Shown: one piece after another, positions 1-11,733 of the stretch
Position numbering within the stretch: position 1 is the stretch's first letter
Layout of the letters: every line of letters begins with the position of its first letter
Origin: Pestalotiopsis fici W106-1
Taxonomy: Eukaryota > Ascomycota > Sordariomycetes > Amphisphaeriales > Sporocadaceae
Assembly: GCF_000516985.1 (NCBI RefSeq)
Contig: NW_006917099.1
Location: 2,534,409 to 2,598,408 of the forward strand
DNA: 64,000 bases
Direction: 5' to 3'
Made by a program: the position numbers and the translations under genes
Notes under the pieces: generated by a model
The model's input: the letters and a program-made list of their open reading frames with translations, nothing else
Database searches by the model: none
What the model was told of the DNA's origin: nothing

Positions 1-531
1 TTTTTATAATACCGGTTTTTTTCGGAATAAGACATTATTTAAGATTATACTAATCCTAAATCGACGAAATTATGGCTATAGGCTAGATAGCCCTTTTTAA
101 TGGAAATTTACAAATTTAAGCTTTAATATTAGTTCGAAAACGACCTAATTTAGCAGATTTCCGATTAGAATAAAAAAGATTTAAATATTAAAGGAAATAA
201 ATTTATTTTTTCCGAGCTTTTTTACTAAAAAAAGTTTTTCGAGGGATATTTTTTAGAATTTAAAACTTTAGCGTTTAACTTTAAAAAAGAATTTGTTATT
301 TAATAATATATTAATAAGCTTAAAAAATAAGTATAAGATTTTATAAATATTAAGCTTTAGATTATTATATTTATAAAAGCTTTAAATTAAAATAACTATA
401 TTATTCGGAATTTTTGTTATATATTTTAAAATTTAATAGCTTTAACCGAAAAGGATTTATTAAAGTAGGTTTTTAAAAAATATAAAAACGTATTTATTAA
501 AGTTAATCGAGTTTAAAACCTTATTATTTAG

Positions 532-716
532 TGTTCTAAGGTATGATTGGTGGATCATAAACTTAGGCACAGGGAAGCGTTCATATGATTCGTAGAATCA
601 GGCCGTGGAGGGTAGTTATAGGACTGTATAACTAATTTATTAAAGCTTAAGGAAAGAATAACTAATTACGGAGGAATAACTACCTTTTATACCCATAAAA
701 TCAACTAATAAGAACA
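532..716. repeat. LTR-like segment (TGTTCT...AGAACA), possible solo LTR
   Basis: The segment of about 185 bp opens with TGTTCT and closes with AGAACA, a perfect 6-bp terminal inversion of the TG...CA type used by LTR retrotransposons. Unlike its surroundings it retains CpA and TpG, so it probably arrived after the surrounding DNA was mutated, or is too short for RIP. I see no clean 5-bp target duplication. The 11-bp string beginning TTCTAA recurs just after the 3' end with one mismatch, so the exact ends are uncertain. Confidence 0.35.
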
Positions 717-840
717 TTCTAAAGTATATTACTAATAAACTAGATTTATAATCAAGTTAATTAATAATAAGGTTAATTTATAATCGAAAAAACCATCGAA
801 ATCTATAGATTTCTATAGTATGGGTTACCTTATAACCTAG

Positions 841-936
841 GGCCACTATGGCCAGGTGCACTAGCCACACTTAGTAGGGCTGGATCCAGTGGAACGTTCC
901 ACTGGATTCCAGTGGGTTCCAGTGGCCATAGTGGCC
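841..936. repeat. Long hairpin with nested 24-bp palindrome
   Basis: The 14-bp arms at 841-854 and 923-936 are exact inverted repeats. Between them, 884-907 is a perfect 24-bp palindrome centred on AACGTT. A further 7-bp inverted pair lies at 942-948 and 960-966. This island is not RIP-mutated. It could be the end of a small DNA transposon or MITE, but no family is recognised. Confidence 0.7.
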
Positions 937-3311
937 ACAACAGTCAACTGTAATAACTTGTTGACTATACAGCACTGTGAACAGTGGCTATAAGTGGTGC
1001 TATACTAACTGTAGGTCAGTACAGGGTAAGTTCCACTGATTTCCTATATATCGTTATTTAACGATATCTCGATGGGTTTTATAGCTGTTATAACGATATA
1101 ATATGCGTTATAAAGCTAATTTTATGCATTATACGATGCTATATTAACATCCGTGCAATAATAAGGTAATTTTAATTATAATTCGGAATTAATTTTTAAT
1201 ACGCTTTTTAGCGTTTTTATAGTTATAAAAGGCAAACGTATAACCGATTATACGGGGATCCTTAGCCCAGAAAGTTAATTAGTAGTTTTCGAAAAATAAA
1301 AAAGGGGATATTTATAAAGCAATATAATTATAATTATTATTAAAGCAGCGCTTATAATAGTTTTTATTTTTAACGGTATAATATAGCCTATTAAAACGGC
1401 CTTTTATAGCGTTTTTTAAATAACGAAAGCAGGGCTTTTAAGGTTCGCTAATAATACGCTTAAAAGGTTTTTTGGACGAGGAAGGAGGATTAGGAGTGCT
1501 TTTTAAAAAAGTCGGCTTTTTTATATTACGGTAAAAGGGATTTTAAGCTAAAGTTAAAAGTTTATTACGGCAAAATTAATAAAAAGATTTAGGGATAAAA
1601 GTGTTGTTTTTAGTACGAATTAGAAGATTATCGGTTTTAATAAATTTAAAAACCTAAAATCGATAATAAAAGCGGCGGTTAAAATAAAAAGGGTTTTTAG
1701 GCTTATTAAAGCTAATAGCTTAAAATTTGCGAGCCTAATTAGCTTTACGATTTCGGTTAGCCTGCTTAATAAGAAAAAAATAACGGCTAAAAAGCTTATT
1801 AATATTAGTAAAAGATTTATTAAAACTTTTAAAATTAAAAACGCCAATTAAATTAATGCTAGCTATTAAAATATTTCGAAAAGCTTTAAATAGCTTTTTT
1901 TTAAAGGATTAGCCCTAAATTTAAAATTAGTTTTAAGCTTAGAATTAGGACTGCTAAATTTAAGGTTAATTTTAAGATTAGGTTTTAATTCGAAAAAAAA
2001 GATTCGAAAGGTTAATAGGAGTTGCGCCCGGTATATTTTATACTTATATTTGCTCCGCCGAAGCTTATTAAGTTTAAAGATTTAGGTTAGGCGGGAATTT
2101 GTAAATAGGAAAGATTATAAGATTTTTAGGACGACGAAATTAGGGGGGAATAAAAATAAAACTAATAAATAATAGCTCGTTAAAAGGATTAAATTTAAAA
2201 GGTAAAGGCTGCTAAAAAAAAGCTTTGCTATTATTATTTCGGCTGGTTTTAGCTTTAGCGAGTTTAAAGGTAATTTAGGAACGACGATTAACAGTTTTAT
2301 ATTTAATAAAATAGTAAAATTAGTTATCGGAACGGCGAAAAATAATTAAAAATAAGCGGACGGAGCTTTTAAAGCTTTTATTACGCTTAAAAAAGGAGCG
2401 TTTATTTTTAAATATAGTAACGGCAAATTTTAAAAGCTTAATAACGATAGTAAATTTAAGGATAAAAAAAAGAAAAAAAAGGAGTTTAAAGTTAATAAAG
2501 CTTAAAAAGCTAAATTGAATAAATCCGGAGGAATTTAAAAAAATAGATATATAATAAAAAAAAAATAAAGCTCGGTATATAAAAAGGAAATCTTCCTTTT
2601 ATAAAAGGGAAAAACCTATGGTTAGGATTTATTAATTAGAAAATTAATTATTAATTTTAAAGCAAAAAATAAATTAATAATAGATTTTTACGGATTAAGA
2701 AATCTAAGATCGGACGGAATAGGCAGTAGTTATTAATTTTAAAAAGGTAATTATTAATTTTAAAATTAGTTATTTTTTAAAAAGTTAGCTACGGGATCGT
2801 TTAAAGCCGAAAGAAAAGAGTTTACGGAGCTTAAAAAAGGTGGGATAAACGGACGTTAACAGAAACCAGGTTTTTGGTTAAATAATTATTTAATCGCCTA
2901 AAAAGAAATTGGAAACCGAAATTGGATATTAAAAATTAAGAATATATATCCTGAATATATAATTTTTAAGCTTTTTTGGGACGCTGGATTAGCTTAGGGG
3001 GTATATAATAGGATATTTACTTTATATATTTACAGTTTTTAAAGGGATTTTTAAATTAAATTAATTAAGCTTTATAAGAGCTTTTAGATAGGTATATAAA
3101 TACGACCTACCCTTTATTTTATTTATACAAAATTAAACTATTTTTAATTATTTATTTATGCCTATATACCGCTCCTATTAGGTAATATCGAAACCCTAGA
3201 TTATAAGCTCCTCTGACTATTATAAGATAATATTTAGCAGCGAGAGGAGAATAGCCGATCTGTTAAGATAAGCCTACCGCAAGTGGCTGTATACTGCCAG
3301 CCACGTCCTAA

Positions 3312-3962
3312 TCAACACATTTGGGTATATGAGGGGCCATGTCTGCAGGTAGAGCAAAGAATCTTGGTCATTGTTAATGCCGAAAGGCGCGTTACACCTA
3401 GATAAAGCGTGGGCCAAACTCACCTTGACAGTGATCCATGGGTACCAGGCGCGCCACAGTATCGCATTGACAAACATATATTGCTTCGACCGTTCTTGCA
3501 GTTTGTACATCGCCTGCAAGGGAGACCAGGTTCGACTGTCAAAGACGTGAGCATCTGCGCTATGATCATGGTTCTGCTTGTCCCTCTTTGCTCGCACGCG
3601 CAACAAAAGCTTCCAGAGTGGAATATTCGAAAGGACAACCACCTACTTGCAACCCTGTCACCAGGTTTGTGTGTGGTTACTTGGTCGCCTACAGCAATAA
3701 CCTCTCCAGCGGCCTCGTGGCCCATGACAGTAGGCTCTACTATGGGGCGACCGCCAACACCCCCAGCCAAGTAGGCGTGCATATCGGAGCCACAAATGCC
3801 ATTGGAAATAACCTTGACAAGCACACCGTCAGGCTGAAGTGTGGGCAGCGCAATGGGCTCTATGAGGATGATACGTGTCTTGACGAGTAGGCAGGAAGTG
3901 TTTGGCGGAAGGCCAAGTGCCTTGACATGAGAAGGTTGCACATGGGTACTACTAGGAGACAT
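3312..3962 (-). pseudogene. Truncated zinc medium-chain dehydrogenase (sorbitol/xylitol dehydrogenase-like), N-terminal half only
   Basis: Only the GroES-like catalytic half of a zinc medium-chain dehydrogenase is present. Visible motifs are GICGSDMH (catalytic Cys), the GHEAAGEVIAVG helix and structural-zinc cysteines in PCRRCTNCKNGRSNIC. Splicing GT-AG introns at 3536-3646 and 3343-3423 joins GDRVA to IEPG and the frame closes at 3312, giving about 152 residues. Full family members are about 350-370 residues, so the whole Rossmann NAD(P)-binding half is missing. The break lies within about 70 bp of the RIP-decayed block, which points to truncation by a repeat insertion or rearrangement. The gene is divergent from the Zn2Cys6 gene starting at 4460. 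The call is confident at family level; the substrate is unknown. Confidence 0.75.
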
Positions 3963-4459
3963 GGCTGTTAGTTCTCAAAAAATGACCGTCGGTACAATAG
4001 ATGTGAGTGGCTATGTCGGGATATTGAACGATATTTGTTGGCAGCCATGCTATTTCACAGGAATGCATGGACAGTAATAAATCATTTTGGCATCAAGCAA
4101 AAAGCGTCTGTCTCGTCGCAGGTCCCACAGCTTGCCAGCAATATCGATGCATGACCGCTCAATCATCTACAACCGAATACTGATCACCAAAGCAGGCTGC
4201 TAGCCACGTCGGTGTGAATCTATGGTGACCTGACCTGTTAATTGATGGACCTAGTCGGGTGAATCTAGATAGTGCAAATAACTGTATCACGCGGTACAAT
4301 ACACATAGTTCAGGCCAAGGGTCACAATAAGTGGAGACGTGTATTTGCCCGGCGGCACAAAAGAAGCCCAGTCTCAAGCCAAGTCTTGAACTTTATCAGT
4401 TTCAACCGTCTTCTCCATCCCCGCTACCACACTGATCGACTAACAGGCAATCAACAATC

Positions 4460-6939
4460 ATGACTTCACGTAGGGATCAGGATGAAGGCCAAGATACAGC
4501 ACCTAACTCGGCAGAGACACACGTGCTTAACAAGCGAAAGCGCAATGGCGTGAGTCACCCCACGAGCCTGGTCCTGAGCGCATACGAACATGCCTACCGG
4601 TGAATCTAACGAGTCGTTCTTAGCGAGCCTGCGATCGGTGTCACCGATTAGCTTGTAGAGTGAGTGAGCCCCGGGGACGAGCCCACCCAGGAAGAAACGG
4701 TCTTTTCTGTGGAGCAGAACACAGACCGTGGTGCGGCACGGCTAATACCTGGGCTGGGTTTCTAGTGTTCGCCAGGCATAGAAGGCGTTGAGTGTAGCCG
4801 TTGCGAGGAAATGGCAGTTCCATGCACATATGAGCGGCCGGCCAAGAAGCGAGGGGTGAGCTGCCCCCTCCCCCAAGTGTCATGCCCGCGAGCACATCCT
4901 CGTTAGAAAAGCACCAACTCACAAGGTCCCAGCCGCCGCCTAGGAATCGCAGAGAATCAAATGCGACCGAGGTAGAATCACAACAACCGCAATCGCGAAC
5001 TCAAGTCTTGGAACAGACTACTATTGCGTCGGGTGAAGATGATGGCGAACATCCGCCCGACCTGACCACAGCGTCTCAGGATGAACGCACGTCAGCCTTC
5101 ACCCCTAGAAGCGGTGGCAGATCTGAAGAGATTTTGGGAGGAGACCAATGCTGCAATGACAACGCCGGCAATCAATCCACCAACAGTGGCCGGGTACCAA
5201 CAGCTAGTGCCGAGTTCCCAGACGTGGTGCAGCCAGACGTCGTTGAGAAACTTGTTGAAGTCTTTCATCACACAGCATATCCCTTGCGTCCCTATTTCCA
5301 CTGGCCCACATACCGTGCACAGGTCCGAACCCGACAGTATCGTACTGACTGGGGCCTTTTGGACTTTTACCATGGCAGTGTGTACCATGGCATCTGGGCG
5401 TCTATGTGACGGGGTCTTGATGCCAAGTTTGGGCGGAGAACCCCTGCGCCTACAGGCCAATAGCTTGTTTAATAAGTGCTACAATGCTTCCATCAAAGCC
5501 TTTCCTGTCGATATATTAACTGTACCTGACGCCTACCATGCGATGAAGGCCAAGGCCATTCTGGCCTCCGCGTGTCTACAAGACGGGGACTGGCGAAAAG
5601 CAGTTGTCCACCTAGGCGATTACGCGTCACTATCCGCTGTGACTGGATTCTGTCAAGAGTCGAATTGGCCTGTGGGTATCAACGAAATCCAAAGGCAAGA
5701 AAGGCGTAGAGTACATTGGGGCGTATACCAACAAGAACAATACCTGTCCAGCAGCTTTGGCTTCCCGTCCCGCCAGCGTGAAGCAGACGCTATAGTCAAG
5801 TACCCAGCAGAAGTGTCTGATGACGAAGATATCACCCAGACCAGTGTATGTTGCCAGCTGGATGAACTATCTTTCCTCGTAGGCTGGAACTTTTGCACCG
5901 ACCTGTATCGCCTTCTTGAACGTTTGAGAGGAAGCGCGAAAGCGGCGCCTCAGATGCCCCGTATGGAACCAGGGAACAAGATTGAATCGCAGACCTTGAG
6001 AATGCTGCTTGTTGGTATCAACAAACCAAGCGTGCATCTTCGCTGCGCGATCGCGAGTGAACTGCTGGATGAATTGAGTAGCATACCAATGGCATTCTTC
6101 AACGCATCAAGCATTGTGTCGGTAGGTCTTTGATCGGCTCGTCACCGTTGACAAGCGCTGACCCGGTCCAGCTGCATCACTTGGCACGCATTGGACACAT
6201 CCTCAGTGATATAACCAAAGATACCCTCCCGATTTGGACCTATCTTCAGGTCCGAAATATTTTAATAGTGCTAGCTGATCTTCTCGAAAAGATTGAGTCG
6301 GCACGATTGTCGAATGCTGGTACAGCTTTAAAATTGCGGGCGGAAATTGATCGCATTGGAAACTGTATAAAGCAGGCGTCTCAAAATGACCAACAACAAA
6401 CATCACAGCTTTCAATGAGCCAAAGCTTACTCACAGACTGGAGGAACGCATCTACGGGATCACCTGCAACAGAGTCGACAGATCGTACCAATGTAAGTCT
6501 CATGTTTCCCTGCAGCCAGTCGGCGGGCTCCTGGGCCTGGCGGTCTGAGAATGTGTATTGCAGTCTAACGAGATACACCCAAAAGCAGATGACGCGGTCC
6601 CCTGGCCCTCCCAATGGAAGCTCTAGGACGGCCATGCAAGTGTCTTCTCAGTATGCAGATCACGCGCGCGATTGGCCTCCAGGTGAAAGCATACTGGTTG
6701 GGCACGGTTTGGATTCCATGAGAGAAATTCAACGTCATACTAGTGTCCCAACCACGTTCAATCCTCTCATGATACCTCCAAACCATCAGGGCTACGGTGC
6801 CATCAGCATGTCCCAGCCTGGGACCATGCAGGAGCAGCAAGATATGCAATTTGATGCAGCTCATGGTCAGAGGCTGGGGGTGGACAATCTATTGTCGGGA
6901 GATTTCTTCTTTTCTCAATGGCCATATCTGGCAAGCTAA
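4460..6939 (+). pseudogene. Zn2Cys6 fungal transcription factor with a 1-nt frameshift
   Basis: This is a nuclear DNA-binding regulator. Splicing GT-AG introns at 4550-4623, 4660-4765 and 4856-4932 assembles a complete binuclear cluster (C-x2-C-x6-C-x8-C-x2-C-x6-C) followed by the AKKRG linker. Residues from about 4933 onward lead into a fungal_trans-type middle homology region (YFHWPTYRAQVRTRQYRTDW...MAVCTMASGRL). Between these two phrases the frame slips at the GGGG run at 5350-5353; removing one G gives a continuous TDWAFWTF. A later intron at 6122-6171 has a CTGAC branch site. The 3' end is ambiguous: an intron at 6493-6563 leads to a stop at 6624, whereas 6493-6651 leads to a protein-like tail ending at 6939. 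The gene is divergent from the dehydrogenase at 3962 and may have regulated it. The frameshift is either inactivating or a sequencing error. Confidence 0.75.
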
Positions 6940-7497
6940 CCCGGTGCAACCGAGATAACGAGAATATTAGAGATTTACGTACATGCATCAATGCGACGCC
7001 AAACTTGTGGTATTCGAGCAAAGATGATGGAACAGCTGGTAGCCAAGATTCAAAAGCTGCCTACCTTGAGCAAAGTGTACGGCAAAAAGAAACTGTAACA
7101 ATATCTCTGGGCATACCCCCATTACCTGCCTCAATAATGCCACAACATGTTTCAAGAGTAAAGAAATGTGGGTAAAGAGAGGTGGAAAAGTACATACAAT
7201 AGGTTATACTTGAACATCTTGCATTTCAATACATAACCAGGCGTACAATACTGATTGCCGACCATAGAAAGAACGGCTTTGTGGCTTGAAATTTATGACA
7301 TGATAAATTATTTACCGTTTATGATCCAACCGATCAAGGCTAATATTAACAAGCGGCCCAGCAGCGTGAATACAGTTTAGCCGGCTCGCTCAGTCACAAT
7401 AAACGTATTAAAACGACACAATATGATCAGCGTTGACTACACAGTCGGTACTGATACAATTTTCAAAACAATCCGAGCCTGGATATATGGGAAGATA
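6940..7497. other. Intergenic, no gene seen
   Basis: Normal-composition DNA between the regulator and flavocytochrome b2. It must hold the b2 promoter. No tRNA, repeat or convincing coding frame was recognised. Confidence 0.6.
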
Positions 7498-9756
7498 ATG
7501 CATTCACCTCGTACTGTGTTTCGCCGGACCAGACATTTGTTCAGGTCTCAAGAGCTGGCTCATCGATATTTCGGCTCTACATCCCACTTTCACTATCAGC
7601 GGTTCCGCCCGTCAACGCTACGAAGCACGCATCAGAAAACCGCTGTCCCCCTTTCAATAGTATTGGCTGGAATTGTGTGTACAAAATGATCAAATACCAA
7701 AGTTACTCCAGCTGACAGTTTGTCATAGGTTTTCTCTCTATCACAGACTCAGAATGCCTCGTCAATTCTCACCTTGGTTGGTGACGAAGATACTTGCGAA
7801 GCCTCGGGCCCTTGTAGCGGCCCCACGGGACTGATCCCGTACAGCGAGGTCCAGAAGCACAATTCAGCGGACGACTGTTGGGTCGTTATTAAAGTATTGA
7901 ATCCCAAGCAATTACTGCAATATATGTTCTAATTCCGATAAAGGGATCTGTCTATAATATGACAAATTTTATTAAAGCGCACCCCGGAGGCGAACAAGCC
8001 ATTACTACACTGGCTGGATCAGACGTTACGTGGGTACTCCGACATGAAATCCTGAATGGAGCTCTGACGGCTTTCTTTGGATCGCAAGTGAGGTTTTCTC
8101 CATGATTCATCCACCGACTACATTAGATACACTTCCGTTTGAGATGTTCATGGGTGCAGTAGACCCTGCCACTCTTCCGGAACCCAAGGATCAAATCCCA
8201 ACAGAAGATGAGCTCCAGAGAGCAGCCGCCCGCAAGAGCATGCCTGAAGCACACGCCTTTCATCTCCTACAAGACTTTGAATTCTGGGCGGAGCGGGTTT
8301 TGACCAATACTGCTTGGGCTTATTACCGAAGCGCCGCCGATGAGGAACACAGTACGTATTTGGCATGGGCTTCTCAATCTTGCCAGAGGATTCGCAAGAC
8401 CAGTTGATTGACAAGGGGAAAAATAGCATATCATGAAAACCGTGAAGCTTTTCGGCGGTATTACTTTCGTCCCCGGCTCCTCCGCGACACCAGCAATGGA
8501 ACCACAACAACAACCTTCCTCGAGATACCGACGACGCTGCCCATTTTCATTTCGCCCGCTGCCATGGCAAAGCTTGGCCATCCATTGGGTGAAATCAATT
8601 TAACAAGGGCTGCTGGAAACGCTGGGATTATTCAAGTCGTAGGTCTTGGTACTCTGTATCCTGGAATATGGGGCTCAACTGGCTATAGATATCTTCAAAC
8701 GCCAGCTGTAGTTTGGAAGAAATGTTCGACGCACGGCAGGTACACCAGCAGTTGGTATTTCAGGTAGGCCATGTGATATACGACCAAGAATACATGAACC
8801 TAACATATTCTAGCTTTACTTGAACAAGGATCGCTCAGCTTCCAGATCACTTCTTGAGAAAGTTGAAAGACTTGGTGCCAAAGCCATCATGTTCACAGTT
8901 GATGTATGCTGGGAATCAAAGAGGACAAAAGATGTGCAAACCAAGCTGAGCTCGAGCGGAAGTCGGAATGCAAACAATGTCCAGGCCCAAGGGGTCGCGC
9001 AAGCAATCGGAGGGTATCAAGATCGCAATCTGACGTGGAAGGACATTGACTTTATTCGTGTAAGCTGCGCTCACAATTCATTGATTCATCTGGCCAGTAA
9101 GGTAGGAGATTATACTAATGTCGCGTTATTTAACAGAGCGTCACCAAAATACCAATCATTGTCAAAGGGATCCAGTCACTTGAAGATGTTGAGCTCTGTG
9201 TAGCTCATGGTGCTCAAGGGGTTGTTCTTGTAAGTCCACAGATCACGAAAAACTTCAGAATGTTGTCTGAGTTGACTCAACAATTGACACTGAGCCAACG
9301 TGCTCCAGTCCAATCATGGTGGACGCCAGGCAGACTATGCGCCAGCCCCCATCGATATCTTGTACGAAATACGAACATATCGTCCCGATTTGTTTTCAAA
9401 GATACATATCATGATAGACGGCGGTGTTCGTTCCGGGGCAGACGTGGTCAAGGCTCTGGCATTGGGCGCCAAAGCTGTGGGCATTGGGAGGCCATTCTTA
9501 TATGCCAATGGCACTCATGGAGAAGAAGGCTGCAATCGTGTTATAGAAAGTCAGTTGCTTCAACTCCCCCAATGAGTTTGTTGGAAGACCATTATTGCCT
9601 AACATTCATCTTCTAGTTCTTCGCGAAGAGATCACAAATACCATGCGCAATATTGGGGTGACCAATATAAAGGAGCTCACGCCTGAGCTCGTTGGCCCTG
9701 CTGGCCCCTGGGTGGGTGTCAACAGACCTTTGTACGCTCAAGACGTGGCAGGATAA
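7498..9756 (+). CDS. CYB2: Flavocytochrome b2, L-lactate dehydrogenase (cytochrome), mitochondrial
   Basis: Oxidises L-lactate (or a related 2-hydroxy acid) to the keto acid and passes electrons to cytochrome c in the intermembrane space. Nine introns (7675-7746, 7894-7943, 8030-8088, 8352-8426, 8639-8688, 8764-8813, 9060-9136, 9230-9308, 9550-9616) give an intact 559-residue protein; yeast Cyb2 is 591. Residues 1-59 are Arg/Ser/His-rich with no acidic residue after position 24, then TAVPLSIVLAG, which resembles a bipartite matrix-targeting and sorting presequence. A cytochrome b5 domain follows with its haem histidines in HPGG and FSMIHPP. The FMN domain carries ISSNASCSLEE, IPIIVKG, SNHGGRQ (catalytic His/Arg) and DGGVRSGAD. 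The ATG at 7498 was chosen because it opens the presequence. Substrate specificity is inferred. Confidence 0.9.
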
Positions 9757-11733
9757 GTGGCTGCATTGCAGAAGGCTCATGTCAGTGTGCCAAAGAAGAT
9801 CAACCAATACGGCCCGGCGCTCACTGTATGAACTTGTTCTTGTAAAGCGTATGGTCCTAACGAGGGAACGGGCCAGAACACGCGGCCATTAGGTGCGGGC
9901 GCTCTATTATTACTGTAATATCGATACCCTGGAATACCAATCTTTCTGGGTCCCGTTCGATACACCACTGCCATGTATTGGTTCTTGAGAAATGTTGACA
10001 AACTGCAAGTGAAAAGTTTATTGTTCTATCGTACTTGTGATTGCGGGCGCCGGTAGTAAGCCTGACTGATTTTCGTGTGAGACGCCATGTCTTTTGGTAT
10101 CGTCGTCAATTCGAAAATGAATGTTGTGCAGTTGCACGCTTCCTGCGCGAAAGAAAAGATACCTACCTACATACCTACCTAGGCAAAGTAATGGCCTGAA
10201 CCTGGTGTGGACAACATTCATGTATTGCACAGCACGTTCTTATTTCCCCTCCATTCCAGACGACTTTCATCCCTGGGGACTTTGCAGATGATCCTTGCCC
10301 GGTGGCGAATGATTAATCAACAACGTCGACAGTCAACCTCGAGGTTAAATAGATGAATTGTCTCTCCCGTGAATAGTGAGCACATCAGCTCCAACCACAC
10401 TACTCCGCACATGAGTTCTAGTTACGCCGAGACTTGCTGGGGGTTAAAATTCAAGCGGCGGTTACCGAAGCAAAGCGTAGCCGTGGAATTATCCTCCATC
10501 TCAGAGGTCATGGGGACCTTTCCCCCCCCCAGCAGGCACAAGGTTTATGTACCTTCAACCATACAATACTAGCCGAACGAGACCCTACGAGCATAAGCGG
10601 CCTCCACCTTTATGGGCTCGGCCTTTGGGATCTACAGAGACGCAGATCTTTGACTACGCATGTGCACTCCTGTGTAATCTGTACATTGTACTGCACTGAT
10701 AATGTACCTGACAAAGGTGCAATATGCCGTATAAAACAAAAACATAGTCCTCGGCGGTTACAATGTCCGCTCAGATCTTCTAGAGAGTCATCACATGTGC
10801 CTCGCTCCGATTGAAGCAACCTTTGCCGCAAACATCATGCCAGCGTGTGCAACAGAATATAGACACACGAGACGATGGCACTACTTGGGCGCTTGGAGAA
10901 AGGCCGGTAAAGTCTAGATTCTCAGCGGGGTAAAGCCAGGATAAAGAGAGACCTTCTCCAACAGAACCAGGCGGTTGGTTCGCTTCTCTTTCATCCGTTT
11001 TCAATTTTCGTTCCATTTTCCCATGGTTGGCTTTGTCATTGCTTTCCCTGTGCCCAATTCGTGGGAAGCGAAATCATCATACGGACAATATTGTCGAACC
11101 ATTGTCACATCTTGAGCGGATCACCAAGCGGATACACCATGCATGCGATCAGCTATTACCCCTCATGTGCGGTGCAGTTTAATCAGTGAAGAAAAACAAA
11201 ACTAAACATACGACCCTACTCCAACAGGCTACTACGTACTTGTTCCCCAGCAGTGGCCCCGCTGCACTGGGCCCGACGGCGTCCCAGGAAAGGGTCCTAT
11301 TTCCTCACATAGCACAACATCGTGTGCCCCGTTTTGTCGCAAATCAAGAGTCGATTTTTTTTCCCTCTTTCCTCTTCCTCGTGATAGTGCATCAAACTAC
11401 CTGCTCATGATATCTCTGAGAAATAACCTCCTCAAGGAATATGTGTTTTGTTGAGAAACCTCGATCCAATTTTGACCCAACACCAGAGGCTCTGTGGCCA
11501 CGATAATTCCAGCTCTCTGTCGCGTCTTCGGACAACCGAGGTTCAGAGCTAGGGAACAACGCGGCGCCTGGACCCGATTATCCCCTACCAGAGACAAGTC
11601 GATTCCCCATTAAAAGAAATCTGACTCTAGAGCAAAGGCTTCTCAGCTCCTGTCCTTGTTTTTCCTTGGTTGTTACCTTCGCCGGTAATAGGCGAAGGCA
11701 CTGTGCCTTTTGACTTGAGTTGGGGGAGTCAAC
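9757..11733. other. Intergenic, no gene seen
   Basis: About 2 kb of normal-composition DNA. It contains a short TACC-repeat stretch with CCTAGG at about 10157-10183 and a C9-10 run near 10520. Several 60-130 codon frames overlap each other in different phases and none resembles a protein. The cyclin promoter and 5' leader should lie at its right end. Confidence 0.55.

Larger units (their letters stand above)
1..3240. repeat. RIP-decayed AT-rich block, left arm
   Basis: This block is strongly AT-rich and dense in TpA, with few CpA or TpG sites, and has no convincing open frame; the longest frames are stop-free AT stretches. This is what repeat-induced point mutation leaves of transposons. Only the island at about 530-1070 keeps normal dinucleotides. 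I could not identify the original element. The block ends around 3240, where normal-composition DNA and the truncated dehydrogenase begin. Confidence 0.85.
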
